From: Blumeriella jaapii | Lineage: Eukaryota; Ascomycota; Leotiomycetes; Helotiales; Drepanopezizaceae | Assembly: GCA_009599575.1 (NCBI GenBank) | Contig: VWND01000008.1 | Location: 1,054,001-1,118,000, forward strand | Direction of reading: 5' to 3' | DNA: 64,000 nucleotides | Part shown: positions 34,274 through 48,814 of the stretch, piece by piece | How positions within the stretch are numbered: position 1 is the first letter of the stretch | Layout: each line of letters begins with the position of its first letter | The notes under the pieces: generated by a model | What the model saw: the letters and a program-made list of their open reading frames with translations, nothing else | Databases searched by the model: none | What the model was told of the DNA's origin: nothing | Program-made: the position numbers and the translations under genes

Positions 34274-36298
34274 TCAAGCAAGTCGGACACCAGCTTGTCC
34301 CCTCTTCTTGCGTTGCTGGGCAGTCGCTCCACTCATACCACCCATTTGGGAACCGTCCAGCGAGCTCTGGGCCTCACGTCTCTTCTCGTCCTCGATCTTC
34401 TTGAGCAGTTTCTCGGTCTTCTGCTTCCCGCTTCCCTTGCCGTGGAATTGATGCGACAACTGCTTGAATGCTTCCTTCTGGCCTAAGCTACGGCCGTACT
34501 CGTCTATATACTTGATATCGACGTTCGGCTTGTACTCCTTGTTGAAGTGCTCGGCTAGCTGGCGGGACTCAACCTGGTCTCGGTGAGCGTTTTGGGATCG
34601 TGCGTATTCTTCCTTTTCCCGGGCGGACATCTTGTCGAGGCGGCCATTCATGCGATCGCGCTCTCTTTGCGCGCGGGCTTTCTTCTCCGCGTCTGCTTCA
34701 CGGCGTTGCTTCTCGGCCAAGAACAGTTGCTTCTGTCTGAAGATCGCATTAAGATCACCAGTCTCCGCAGACTTGAGGATGCCGCGCTCCTTCAGCAGCT
34801 TCAGTGTAGAGCCTACACCTCGAGCCACTGTGGCTTCTTCCTCCAATCCATTGTTAGTGATGTCCTCGCTGTTGGATTTCTCTCGTTTCAATCGGGCAAG
34901 GCGGTCCTCCTCGTCCTCGATATCAGCGTATGAACGATTCATGTTGACATCGCCTTCGTCATCTGACTCGTCACCCATGGTCGTAACGGGGTCCGCCTGT
35001 CGCGAGGTAGATCTTCGCTTGGGTTCAGGTGCAGTTGGCTTCTGTAGGTTGGCAACGAATTCAGAAGTCTCGTCGATCACCAAGCCCAAATTCTCCTCGC
35101 CGTTCTCTGGCGCAGGTGTTGTAGAAGCTTCCTCTCTGAATTGTTGGGCCAGGTCCTCGGGTCTAAACTTTTGGCGCTTCTTTAGAGCATTTCTGCGTTG
35201 CGCAGCCAGAGAGGCCTGCAGGTCGTCGTCGTCGACGAACGACATGTCGTCATAAGTGCGCTTCTTGGGCTGCGCTGGCTGGTCGATATTCGTACTGTCA
35301 CCATTTGCAGCAGGTAGATCAGCAGGTTCGGCTATGGGCAAAATGTCGTCTTCGTCCGCAGCCTTCTGCCGGGTTGACTTGGCTTTCTTCTTCTTTGGCT
35401 TCTTGACCTTGATCTCCGAGATGTCGAGGTAGTCGGACTTCGGCTCATCATCTTCTGGGAAGCTGTTAGTGACGTGATCCGATTTCGAGCTTACACATGA
35501 CCTACTGAAAAGATCGAGGCTGATGGCTTTGGGCTTCAACTTCTGTACCGCACCGCCCTCGATGGTAGCTTCGGTTGTGCTGCCCATAGCGTCGAGAGTA
35601 AATCGCTGGCGCTTCTTCCCCTGAATCTCTTCATCATAGTGTGCCAATATGCTCGTCTCGCCTGTCTCCTCGGTGTCGTGGGGATTGTAATTGGGCTTTT
35701 TCTTCTTCAACTCCAGCTTGTCCGACAATTTCTCGCGCTCACGCAAATCCAGATTCTCGAGTTCGTCGCCCTCTTCTTCGTTCTCGTCGATGGTGGCATC
35801 TTTGAGCGTCAAGACCTGGTGCTCGCCCTCCTGGAACGTTTCCAGCTCGTGGCCCACCTTGACGCCCGCAAGATCCTTAGCCGTGTATTCGGCCGCCGCC
35901 TCGGCATCTGCCAGCTCCTGCTCTCGCTTCCTCGCCTTTTCGATTTCCTTCTGCCTCTTCTTCTGCTTCATCAGCCAGGCCTTCGCACCCAGGTCCTCGT
36001 CCTCGTCCACATGGCCCAGGCCTTGGCCCTCCATCTTCGCGAATCGTTTCGCCGTATCCCGAGCTCTCTTGATCGCGGCGGCTTTCTCTTCGCGCCTCTT
36101 CTTGGCCTCTTCGGCTTCTTGAAGCTTGCGGAAGTTGTCGTAGCCTTCGGCCTGCCGGGATTCGAGCGTGCTGCCTACCTCCTCGATGGGGGCGGAGGGA
36201 TCTTTGAACACCGGGCCGGCTCCTGGGACAGGCAGCGGCTTCATGCCCAGGGACACCCGCAGGCGGTTGGTCTCCTCGATGGAAATCGCGTCGGCCAT
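34274..36298 (-). CDS. snu66: Snu66/SART-1 family, U4/U6.U5 tri-snRNP protein
   Basis: Protein of 674 aa starting 'MADAISIEETNRLRVSLGMK', the conserved N-terminus of SART-1/Snu66 ('NRLRxSLGxKPL'). It is highly charged with long Lys/Glu/Arg coiled-coil-like helices. Later it has 'SDYLDISEIKVKKPKKKK', 'RGVGSTLKLLKERGIL' and the C-terminal 'VDIKYIDEYGRSLGQKEAFK' with 'LSHQFHGKGSGKQKTEKLLK', all SART-1 signatures. The protein belongs to the U4/U6.U5 tri-snRNP and is needed for spliceosome activation. One segment at about 35462-35507 ('SCVSSKSDHVTNS') looks foreign; removing 39 bases from GT to AG keeps the frame, so a very small intron is possible. The start follows family alignment although the open frame extends upstream. 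Confidence 0.92.
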   Translation of the reverse strand: MADAISIEETNRLRVSLGMKPLPVPGAGPVFKDPSAPIEEVGSTLESRQAEGYDNFRKLQEAEEAKKRREEKAAAIKRARDTAKRFAKMEGQGLGHVDEDEDLGAKAWLMKQKKRQKEIEKARKREQELADAEAAAEYTAKDLAGVKVGHELETFQEGEHQVLTLKDATIDENEEEGDELENLDLREREKLSDKLELKKKKPNYNPHDTEETGETSILAHYDEEIQGKKRQRFTLDAMGSTTEATIEGGAVQKLKPKAISLDLFSRSCVSSKSDHVTNSFPEDDEPKSDYLDISEIKVKKPKKKKAKSTRQKAADEDDILPIAEPADLPAANGDSTNIDQPAQPKKRTYDDMSFVDDDDLQASLAAQRRNALKKRQKFRPEDLAQQFREEASTTPAPENGEENLGLVIDETSEFVANLQKPTAPEPKRRSTSRQADPVTTMGDESDDEGDVNMNRSYADIEDEEDRLARLKREKSNSEDITNNGLEEEATVARGVGSTLKLLKERGILKSAETGDLNAIFRQKQLFLAEKQRREADAEKKARAQRERDRMNGRLDKMSAREKEEYARSQNAHRDQVESRQLAEHFNKEYKPNVDIKYIDEYGRSLGQKEAFKQLSHQFHGKGSGKQKTEKLLKKIEDEKRREAQSSLDGSQMGGMSGATAQQRKKRGQAGVRLA

Positions 36299-38595
36299 GT
36301 TTGCGGCGATATCGTGGCCGTGGTTGTGGGTGTTGTCCTGTTGCCAGGTGGTGGTCAATTGATAGATAGTGCTGTGTACAGTACTGAATGTATCTGAACT
36401 GTAGTGTAGCAGAGGTCTGATGGGGGTGGTTGAGGGTTGAGCCTTTGCTGCTGACACGAGCTGGCAGAATCCGCCTTCCCGCATCGAGCGTAGCGTCTCT
36501 CCTAGCGCCGATGCGGCCGCGTCGCAAATATATATTTTTTCGCGCGCGCGGCCCCGTCTCCTCTTCTTCTTCTTCTCAACCACAAGACTTGTGCCCAGCG
36601 GTCCCTCCAGTCTCCGGACTGTCAGGTTGACTGCTGCGCAGTTCGTTCGTTCCAAGGAGCCGCCTCCCCTCGCGGGTGTCAATGGTGTCAATTTCCGATC
36701 GACAGGTCTCAGAGCAATTGGGCCACCACGAAGCCTGAATTCGCCGTCACAGGTTGGAGTTCGGTGGACGGTGGTGCCGAGGACGTCACATTCCAATTCC
36801 TTTCGCCGAGCCCGTCGGGTGTTGAGGTTTAGGACTAACCGTTTCGACTACAGACCACGTTGGGGCAGATGCATCGATCTATGGACCGGCCGGGAGGAAG
36901 TTTTGGATGGCGCCATGGTGGAAGAAGATGCCGAGAGTCGAGAGTCACGTTGGCGAGTCACGTTGGCATGGTGCTGAAGGCAGGAGGCTTTTTTGGTTTG
37001 GAAGTGAGGTCTCAGCAAGTCGTTTACCGTCTGCCAGCACAGTGTTGTAACCAGTTACTCCAATTGACTCTGATGTTGATGCTTCTCCAAGCTCTTGCTG
37101 CTAAAAATCTGGGACGAGATCCTTCTATCAGGTAGACTTGGCTATCTCTTCTCATGAATCGCTTTTGCTGAGAGTTTCCATGGCTGTTCCGTTTCTCCGT
37201 TATACAGTGCTGTCTTTGATATGACGGTTTGGTCCTTCGGAACGCTGTGTGCACAACTCACCGGCTTGGAGCTATTGTTTACTTGTCCGTCGAGGCCCGC
37301 TGCAACGCTTTCTTGCTTTTCATATGCTTCGAAATGTCCGCTTCATGGGCGGAGAACAGTAGACGGTCCGTCGAAATGTCTGCGACAAAGTGCATCGTAT
37401 CAATCTGACATTCTCTCACAGAACTTGTCGATTTGAAAGCAAGAAAATGTGTGGGCTGTATAGAAAACACGATAGATGCCTAGTGTTTACATGTAGTTCC
37501 AAGATACCTAGTGTTTACATATAGTTCCTAATATCTCTCTCCTCTCCCCGATATCCATTTCTTCCAATACAACTGTATCACATCCTTCCGGTACTCATCT
37601 CATCCTGCTGTTCGCACCGCTGGTTTTCCTTTTATAGATGCGATCCATGCCACGGTCATCGACCGCCATGTCCCAGCTGCGACCTCAAGCCCTCTCTTAA
37701 CTCAGCAGACAGAGCCAACTGCTCTCCGCAGTCTCTGTCTTTTAGTCTACGGCCATTCTATGAGCCTCGTCTAATTCTGGTTCCCCATGAAGATATCGAG
37801 CTTCAAGAAAGCCAATGCACTACGATCCTACGGCCACCGACACGGCGCGCACAGGCGACAGTGGAAGTTGTGAAGTGTCGTATGTAATGACTGATGTAGG
37901 ATGCAGGTCCAGCAGCGTTTCTTCCTGTCTTGTGTCCTTCTTACGTTGAGAATGGGTGATGTGGTCCTCCTGGCATACATCTAGCATCACTTCCCCCGTC
38001 ACCGCTACACACGCTTTGTCTCTTTTTTCGCAAGAGAATCGGATCAACCCACGCTTCGTCTGGCATACCAGACTTGATGGGATTGCGGGCATCCAAAGCC
38101 TGACATGCAGAATGAGACAACGGGCCCATTGTTGGTGAGTTGAGATGTGTTTACATCCAGTTCTCCTGCGGGGTTTTGAGGCCCAGCCGCCAAGCCAGCA
38201 TTTGACTAAGACGACTTCAAGTACGTCTGCCAACGACCTCGCGATACGACTTGAACTCCTCCAGCTTCGACATGCTCACGGTCAAGACGCGAACTCTGAT
38301 ACCTTGTGTTCGATGCTGGAAGAGATCTGACCCGAATCCTGGCGACGACTCGGGACACGAACCTGCCATTGTTCCCATCGAGAAAGCCCTGCCACTGGTC
38401 CAACCTCTCCATGGAGTCTCTCGCAGCTATACTGCATCCCCAGATCTAGCTGCTCCGCTAGGAGCGACGTTTGAGACCTTCGACCTCGAGTCGTCAAATG
38501 GTTCTCCCTCAAAATGGCCTGTTGATTTCAAGTCTTTTTATAGCGGGTAGCCACGCTCATTTGCCAGACGGCGGGCTCCAGCCCAGAAAGTCACC
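36299..38595. other. intergenic, no recognised gene
   Basis: Spacer between Snu66 and the glucoamylase pseudogene. Several 60-137-codon frames exist on both strands but overlap one another and show no family motif. A TATA-like TTTTTATAG at about 38534 could be the old promoter of the glucoamylase. Confidence 0.55.
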
Positions 38596-40797
<2,202 letters not shown>

Positions 40798-40972
40798 GTA
40801 GTGTTAATGAGGAGAATGCTTTCGTGGTGTAGATATCTACGGATCTTGGGACAGTCCGCACAAAGCCTCTGTGGATCGTACAGGTCTATTCGTGTCTCGT
40901 CACTCGTCACTAACGTCTACATCTACATCTACATCTAATGTAATCTAATGGCTGACTGAGAGTCGGGTCTCC

Positions 40973-43472
40973 TCACATTCCGCTTGCGATGAAAGCCTGA
41001 GCCTGCTCCCATGAGCCCAAGTCCACCCCCTTCATCTTCAAGGCAAGATCTCTCGCCTCCCGATGCTGCTTCAACCGATACGTCGCCTCGAACGTCTCGC
41101 TCTCCCCAGCCTGCACCAGCGCGTACGCCGTCGCCCAGTACCTCTCTGCTTCCGCCGCCAGCTTCGGCTCCACACGCCCCCACGCCACCCACAGCGTCTC
41201 CCACGCCTTCGCCAGCGGCTCCACGGGCCATCCCCAGCGCTTAACCACGAGGCCCTTCTTCCCCCGCGCCAGCCCGGTGCGCATATCAACGCCTTCCAGC
41301 ATGAAGCCGAGGGCCTCGAGCGCCTTCAACCCGTAGAGCAGCCCACTGGCCACGTCGCCGCCCTTATCCTCGAACACGAGGTGCTGCGCAATGGAGAAGC
41401 ACAGCTGGAAGAGCTCGAAGCGGGGCACGTCTGTCGCGGGCGAGACGTACGTCTCTTCCATCGCGGCGGCAGCCTCGCGCGGGTCGCGCGTCGCCAGCGT
41501 GGCCAGGATCTGCCTGCGCTTCGCCTTCAGCTTCTTGGGCGTCGTGGCGTCGTCCTGGCACAGGGCGCAGGCGCACGCGAAGCCCCAGCTGTCGCGCAGC
41601 ACCTTTGGCATCTGGGCGCGGTCCTGCGGGTTGGCGTAGCTCCAGCCGAGCTCCGTGTGCGCGGGCAGGTCCTGCGTCGCGCGCACGAGCATCATGTCGC
41701 CGATGAAGGTGCGGTAGCAGTTGCTGAGACAGGAGTGGTTGATGTACGCCGCGTGGAGCCAGAGACCGGAGCAGCCGAAGAGGTTGTCGTGCTCGGCGCG
41801 CTTCTGGTTGTCGTCGTCTTTGGAGACGAGGGCCGAACCGAAGACGTTCAGGGCGACGATGCGCTCGATCAGGAAGCTGTCGACAACGGGCTGCCCGTCT
41901 ACGCTGGCTTGGCTAGCTCGCTCGTACGCGCCGCTGTACAGGTCGAGGAATGGTGCCATCGTCGACGGGTTGCTCTGCAGCTTTTGGTAGATGTCGGTGA
42001 GCAGGGAAACGTGAGTTCCCAGCGTCACCCGTTTGGTGCCCACGTTGACCAACATGCCAACGCTCCCTCCAGTGCCCCCTTTTGTCGAGGATTCCCTGTG
42101 GCCATAGGAGAATGCCTTCTCGCAGAAGAGCAGATCGCCCACCTTGACCTTCTTCGTGGTCACCAAGCCTCGACCTTTCTTGGGGATCTCCCGCACTGTT
42201 ACCGGGCCCAATGAATGTTGCGCAGTCGAGGCGGTGCGGTGGTCGCGTTGCTGCCCTGTACATCCTTGTGAAGTCGTAAATCCCGTCTTTCTGTTCCTTC
42301 ATTCTGAGCTGGACTCGACCAAGCTCAAATTTGCCCGCGTCGCTCACAGGAAATTTGGCGGTCAAAATCTTGAGGGTTTCGTGGCATTCGGAGAAGCGTC
42401 CCAGGTTGTACAGCGCAAGAGAGCCGCGATAAAGAGCTTTTTCCGAGCGCTCGTTGGGATCCTCGATGAAAGCGGCATCTCGAAGAGCAGCATCGTAGTG
42501 TCCGACTCGCAGGTGTGCCAGGGCTCGGTTGTTGTGGATGACTTCCGCTTCCGCCGGTGTTGGGGAACATTCGAGTGCCGCGGTGTAGCTTGATATCAAA
42601 TGTCAGATCCATGAAAGCTTGAACACATTCCCGAGTGCGGCTGTAGGTACTCACTCTTTGATCGAGTCTCTAAACTTTCCTGCCTGCACCTTGGAATTGC
42701 CCTTTTGCTTCCACGCCTCTGCTGACAGGGTCCTGGGAGCTGCAGATACTCTCCAAGGTGGAGGCACCATAGGGTCATCGTTCGATAAGAAGACAATGTC
42801 GGTCGGATGGTCGATACGAAGTCCGTATCCTCCACCGCTACCAAGAACCTTAAAGTAGGGTTCCTTCAATAGCAGGACGGTGTCTTTGGGCAATAAATCT
42901 TCCGCTGGACGTGTCTCCTCGCCTTCTTGTTGGTACAACGAGAAGGTCAGCACATCGCCGGCCTCATCCTCGGCCAACGTGATCAACTAGCCCTAGTCAA
43001 CAAAGGTCTTCACCAAACAGGCACACGCCGCTCCGATGTCATGTAGTGGAGCGAAAGGCAGGAGTCTCGAAGTCTATCATTCCAAGACCAACATCAAAGT
43101 GCTGGAAGGAAGACTCACGGCGGTCATCCTAACAGGGGGGACAAACAAGCGAAGAAGTAAATAACAACCCCGGTGATGCGTCTCGAGCGCCAACTCGCTG
43201 ATCGCCATCTTCCTGAGCTCCTTCACGGACGCCACAGACGGACCGTACGGCTCTCCGACCATGGACACTTTCATGTACGTCTCGTGCGTTCCACGGTTCT
43301 TCAAGGTCTTCATCTGCTCGTATTGGCCCATGTGATCCCGAACGAGCTCTCGTCGGCCTTTGCGGTCGGCGGGTATCTCTCCAGTGCGTGCGCGCGCGGC
43401 TTCCAGGCGGGACCTCTGCTCGAGCAGCATTCGCGCGTACTGCGCTTCGCCGGTGACATCTTGGATGTTCAT
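40973..43472 (-). CDS. TPR and SET domain protein, frame break
   Basis: Three exons: 43472-43119, 42986-42655 and 42588-40973; introns 132 and 66 nt. The N-terminal region holds 'ISELALETHHRGCYLLLRLF' and 'LLLKEPYFKV' with 'YGLRIDHPTD', typical of the fungal TPR-SET family. TPR helices ('YTAALECSP', 'NNRALAHLRVGHYDAALRDA', 'SEKALYRGSLALYNLGRFSE') cover about residues 210-330. The split SET domain follows: 'GPVTVREIPKKGRGL', 'AYINHSCLSNCYRTFIGDMM' (the NHSC motif that helps form the SAM site), and a Cys-rich 'GFACACALCQDD' post-SET. It probably methylates a protein; the target is unknown. Between 'LDCATFIG' and 'PVTVRE' the frame slips at GGGCCC (42204-42209), where one base is extra. Corrected length 766 aa. 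Confidence 0.83.
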
Positions 43473-45980
43473 GGTGTTGCGCGTAAATATCGTGCTACCG
43501 GGCGTGCAAAAAGATGGGGAGTGCAAACAGGCGAGGTTTGCGAATGGTATCTGCGATTTATAAGTGGGCCCCACGTGCACCAACCCGTTGCTAGATCGCG
43601 CTCCCCTTTGTTTTGCCGTGGTGATGCCGGTCTAAGCGAGGGACTTCCCCTGAATGATACACTTCTACACTTCTACGCCAAGGCAGCTGTGCGATCGAGA
43701 AAAGGGCCTTTCAGGTGAGGAGTCTACAGTTTGTTGCTTGCTGTGTGGTTTGCGAGGATCTTGGTTCCAACCACCACCGCATACCATGACTCTGATTGAG
43801 CCCTGCACCTCGACGTTTCGTATCTGTACCGGGAAACATCCAGGCTCAGTGGTCTTTCGAAGCATTCATGGCTCCAGTTTTTAGCTGGATCTTTTCGATA
43901 TAAGAAGGCTGGTAGTCAGCGTTAGGCAAATGTCGAACTCGATCACGCAAAAACTGCGCCTGGATTCCATCTGCTTGGCGCGTCTTGTAAATCTCCTGTC
44001 ATTTCCACTTCCCTTTCTCTCGCACGTAGGCCAATCTTGCGAGTTGCAATGGAGGGAGGTACTCTTGTCAAGCGCTGATGTGATGATCGTGAGCGAGAAC
44101 TTGATGGAAAGGGCAGCGGATATGTCGGGTCTGTGCTATTTCACCGTGGAGTCATGCGTGTAACAGAGAGTAGTGAAGTCAAAGATGATTCATTGTTCGT
44201 GCCGCAAGGGCTGTTTATGTAGTATGAATGTTCTAATGCTATGGAAGGTGCGAGCCTTCTGATTATGGATGATGACGGTAATGACTTGTGGTCGTGTCGT
44301 CATCATAGTTATTCCTGTATATTCTTGGGATGTTTTATACATACCCGTAATTGTGTAACAATGCGGTAGCGGTATGAACGTGTGACACTTAGATCGTGGA
44401 TCATGGGACGAGGTAAAGAAGAAGAAGGAGAAGAAGGAGAAGGAAGCCTGTGCCAATAAGGCCGAAGATTTGGGTTCGACCAGCTGCATCATCGCAGTGG
44501 CCACGATAAGTTCCGAAGACAAGGACGAAGACAGGTCAACCCAGACAGTACCGACCAGTAACAGGAGATGAAAAGGAGAGATATCGCAGAAGGCGGGGAG
44601 ATCACAGACGACTTCATCGTGCGCAGGAACGACAAATTTCGTGGTAGAAGCCATCGTAAAGTCCTAGAAATGAATAGCTCCCTTACCCGGGCTGTTGGGG
44701 CCAAAACAAACACCTGAAGCACCTCCTAGCACGGACCCCACCTGGACATATTGGTGTTGTGTACTTGTAGCAAAACACCGCGCCGTGCTTTCAATCAGCG
44801 GTCTACCTGGTAGGTCGTGCGTAATGAGATTTATCAGGGTTGCCTAACTATCCTGTGATGGTACGATACCACGGTGTGCTCCTCTGGATCCACATCGGCT
44901 TGATCGTATTCTGAGGTGTCCCTGATGAGATGCGTAGTGGTAAGTTTTTTTTTTTTCTATCGTTTTTGCAACATTTTTTTGTGGCCTCTATTATTTTTTA
45001 CCCCTGCTTTTTTGAAACGTATTTTCTGTGTGTGCAGGTAAATAAGAACGAATGCAAAAGCCGAACAAAAACCATGTCCGCCAACGCCACGCATGCACCT
45101 CGCGTTCATTCACAAATGGAGTATTCGAGACATCATCTCTGACCAAGTCATCGCGCGAAATGAGTTCCAAAAAGACTTGGAAATTGCCATGGATGAAGAG
45201 AGTCGCGACCCACCAGTACAAGACTGTTAGTCACTGGCGACGCGATTTAAATAGGACAGATAAAATGACACGAAAGGCACTCGCTCGAGTCTGGGAAAGG
45301 GCCTCAAGAACTTCAATCTTGCTCCCCTCGAGGCAACTGAGGTCGACATCGGCTACGGGAGGAGGGGGATGGGGTCGCTCAATATCAAACAGTGTGTTCA
45401 CTTAATCCGTTAATATCATTGGACCTAGAGATGCAAAACATATACACGCGTGGTCTGCACCGATGAACACTGCTCCCTCCCGATGCTTTTAACCCGACAG
45501 ATGGAAATGGATATGCTGTTCACGCCGCCAGAAAAGAAAGGTCGATTATCTTCCACATGTCGCTGAGGTCTAGAAAGATCGCGGTCTCGATATCGCTTGC
45601 CTGTGCAGCGAATCTGTTGTTTCTTCGCTCTCATCAAATGCCGGGATAGGGTGGGATCTTCAGTAGAATGTTTGATATAATGACTCGACTGTCACACCGT
45701 TATTGTTCTTCTTTTGGTCACAAGTGTTATTCCAAGCTCGATGTATCATACGGGTAATTATACGCGCCGAGTGATTTGAACCATTCTTTGGGCTATCTAC
45801 GAAGAGCTCTTCCAGCCAGCGCTAGCTCCCTGGACGAGTGATTCGAGAACATGACATGTGTATGGCACATTATCTTATTGCATAAAAGCTCCAACCCTAG
45901 CCCTCACAAGAAAAAATAAATCCATCACCTTAATACATTCCTATTTCCAATACTCTCCCTCCCGAGACACAGCTTTCACA
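43473..45980. other. intergenic, weak coding-like traces only
   Basis: No convincing gene. A minus-strand frame at 44190-44654 opens 'MASTTKFVVPAHDEVV' but soon becomes Ser/Phe low complexity. Around 45090-45560 on the plus strand, fragments such as 'DIISDQVIARNEFQKDLEIA' look coding-like but are broken by stops; I cannot identify them. Confidence 0.45.
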
Positions 45981-46748
45981 ATGAACAAACACCTCCGCCA
46001 CAGAGCCGTCCACACTCACCATCTCCACGAAGGCCTCCCAGACCCCTTCACCACCGGCCGACACTACCCGACCTACCTCTCCCGCAAAGTCGTCCAATTC
46101 GCCCAGTTACGCGGCGACGCTCTCAGTCCCCTCCAGAAGCAAGCCATACACCGCATCCACCACGACCCAGCCTTTGACCTCCACGACGCGGCGACGCCGT
46201 TCTCCGACGCCGAAGTCCTAACCGCGTACTTCCGCTTTTTCGACGACCTTTTCTTCTTCGGCACTCTACGAAGCAGCGGACGCTGTCTCCTGCGCCACGA
46301 GCAGCCCCCGCGCGGCGCTGTTCCGGACCCGCGCGGCAGGTTCGTGAAATACGTTCATCGCGAGGGGGGAGCAGGTGGCGGCCCGGTGCAGATGTACGAC
46401 ATCGTCTTGCACGCGCCGCGCGAGACAGACCGTTTTCTGCGGTTCCGGAAATCATTGGGCTTCCTGATGCAGGCGATGTGCCACGCCTTTTTGGGCTTGT
46501 GGCGATGTAAAGCGAGAGGTTGCGATGAGGTGTGGCGCGAGCGCGGGAGCGGGTTCGCATGGCAGGATATGGCGCTCGCCATCGAGGACGCGCTTGCGGA
46601 TCGGGAGTTCTTGAACTTGCATGTTGACCTGGGGAGGAGGGATATGTTGATCGAGACGGTGAAGGCGCATCCTGTTCATCTGGATGATAAAGTGCTTCAG
46701 GGGTGGCGGTTTGACCCGCGGGAAGTGGAGGGGCTCTGGGCGGGCTGA
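45981..46748 (+). CDS. SprT-like domain protein lacking the metal-binding site
   Basis: Intact 255-aa single-exon ORF; the Met at 45981 ('MNKHLRHRAVHTHHLHEGLP') is preferred to one 41 codons upstream. 'DAEVLTAYFRFFDDLFFFGT' (residues 76-95) matches the opening of fungal SprT-like domains. Residues 158-204 follow the usual metalloprotease core, but the zinc-site residues are changed. Where the family has L-x-H-E-M-x-H-A-F, this protein has 'LMQAMCHAF' (His to Gln, Glu to Ala), and the later G-H-G is 'GSG' before Phe-Ala-Trp. Two cysteines (176, 181) remain where a zinc pair often lies. SprT/Spartan proteins cleave DNA-protein crosslinks; this one should be inactive as a protease if the assignment is right. 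Assignment rests on motif order recognised by eye. Confidence 0.6.
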   Translation: MNKHLRHRAVHTHHLHEGLPDPFTTGRHYPTYLSRKVVQFAQLRGDALSPLQKQAIHRIHHDPAFDLHDAATPFSDAEVLTAYFRFFDDLFFFGTLRSSGRCLLRHEQPPRGAVPDPRGRFVKYVHREGGAGGGPVQMYDIVLHAPRETDRFLRFRKSLGFLMQAMCHAFLGLWRCKARGCDEVWRERGSGFAWQDMALAIEDALADREFLNLHVDLGRRDMLIETVKAHPVHLDDKVLQGWRFDPREVEGLWAG

Positions 46749-48013
46749 TTGATGTGTTAGTTTCCTTCGAGACCGGTTTTGCAGATAGGGGGCTAGAGAG
46801 ATGAATGGAAATCTTCCTGTATTGCATGCTGTGGCAGATGTTTGCGCTCCTTCCTAAATCAGCTGGTGCTTCGGTGCACGGAGAGGAGATTCGACTATTC
46901 TCGCTATACGCTATTTTGCAACAAAAAGCCTGTAGCTAAATCCTAGGATAGACCCGATGCCAGGAATCAGATGAAATTACAAAAGTCTCGTTGTTCACGT
47001 GAAAGCTAGTCGTTGTTTACTTGCAGTATTTCCCAAACCAGAAGTTTGTTTACATTTAATCCCAACGCATTGACAATATTTGCGGGCCCCAAAAACATTC
47101 TTCTACGGAACAAATATAAAAAAAATCCCTTCAAGTCTCTCCTGACAACACGATTACCTTGACTTTCAAATCATCCCCACCGCGGCTTACACGGAGAAAT
47201 CAAGTTCTTTTTATTTTCTTTTTCAAAATAGATAGATGATACACCAACAGAACCCGCCCGCAGAGGAATTATATCAAAATCAAATCATAACCCGCAGGCT
47301 TCTGTTTCATCTGTAATTAAATTAGTTTCCATTTCCCGTCCCGATCATTTTGAAGATGACTCGTCTACTAAAGAGCCATCCCGCTGATTCTGATCTATGT
47401 GAAGGCGCCACGGATTTCCTTACCTAGACCGTGAAGGGGACGGGAAAGGGTGAAATTTAGGTTTTGCAAAATGATTGATTAGGTACCTTTCTTGGGATAA
47501 AGCTGTAAAAACAATCACAACATGATACATCAAAGAAAAATAAACAACGAAAAGAAAACAAGGATGAAGGAAACAAATATACGCTTTTCCAACAGCCCAT
47601 CGCTTCCCAGTGTGACTACAAGATTCTGAGCACATAAGGTAAAACTACTCTAATTGAAAAGGATTTACAATTTCTTGCTAATTCCCAAATGGGTGCCCGC
47701 CAGTCGGATCGAAGATCGTGACTGATGTCTGAAATAAGGTACAACCAACCATACCATCAGACCTCGCCTGTTGGATCACTTACTACTGGAATATCGACAG
47801 GCGGGAGAATCACATCACGCACTCCTCAATCTACGAGAAATTGCAGCCTGTTACCGGTGAGACGTTTGTGGTACTCGTTATTTATCTAGGTAGGTAAGCT
47901 AAGTATAAGATGAAGTCAAATCTCCATCTGACACGATGAAGTGCTCTTACCATTGAGAAATCTATTCACTATTGCCAGCTCTCTTTTAGCAGAGAGTCAC
48001 AAACCCCAGGAGC

Positions 48014-48155
48014 GCATTTCTGAGAAGCGTCGAAGCGGTTCTCCCTCTCCCTCTCCCTCTCCAACCTACAGTACAGTCGAGCATTTTTGACAAGCGTAGA
48101 AGCGGTTCTCCCTCCCCCTTCCCTCTCCCTCTCCAGACTGCAGTACAGTCACACT
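48014..48155. repeat. two-copy tandem duplication of ~73 bp
   Basis: Two adjacent copies share 'AAGCGGTTCTCCCTC', a CCCTCT tract and 'TACAGTC' or 'GCAGTACAGTC' in the same order, divided near 48086. Both copies contain an ACAGTAC-type motif. Confidence 0.7.
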
Positions 48156-48780
48156 CTGTCCCGATTTCATTCACGCCCACTACACCCGTACCACCACCAT
48201 CACCCACTCCTCGAGAAACCCAGCGCCTCGCCCAAACAAACCCTTCGCCGCAAGAACACGCTACTTCACTCCCCACTATCCCATCCCATCCCATCCCATC
48301 CCACTCTATCCACAGCTCCCGCCTTTCCCCTCCCCTCACTCTACTCGAATTCCACCACCTCCACCCCTCCTCACCAACCGAGACCCCCCCTATCCATCCA
48401 GGCCCGCGTCTCCTCAGAGAGCGTTTTCCAACTCTGCATACACTCTGATCTCGCCCCCTCCCCCCCCCCCAAGCCAGGTCAAAGCCGACTCGACTCTTCG
48501 GCAAACAGAACCAGCTAGCCATGTTCCTCGCAAGTGCGACCGCGTGTCGCCAAGACGCTGAAAGCCCGATGAAGAGGAAGGGCGGGCTTTGCGCGATTTC
48601 GTTCCTTCCATCCTTGGTGAGGTATGTATGTACATACGTGTGTATGTCGTGACACGGCTCCGAGGCTAGCGTGGCTGTGCTTCGCTCAGGTCCTGAGATG
48701 GAAGGGCGAGGCTTTCTCTCTCCTTCTCTCTCTGTATTTCTGTCTGTCTGTCTTTCCGTCTTTTGTTTTTTTCTTTTCGT

Positions 48781-48814
48781 TTCTTTTCTTTTCTTTTCTT
48801 TTCTTTTCTTTTCT
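48781..48814. repeat. TTTTC pentanucleotide repeat
   Basis: About seven perfect TTTTC units in a longer pyrimidine tract. Confidence 0.9.

Noticed and set aside
41063..42214. 383-codon plus-strand frame opposite the TPR-SET gene
   Set aside because: Shadow of the SET coding exon; His/Arg/Val-rich composition typical of antisense translation.
44465..44490. GGTTCGACC resembling a tRNA B box
   Set aside because: No A box upstream and no cloverleaf can be drawn.
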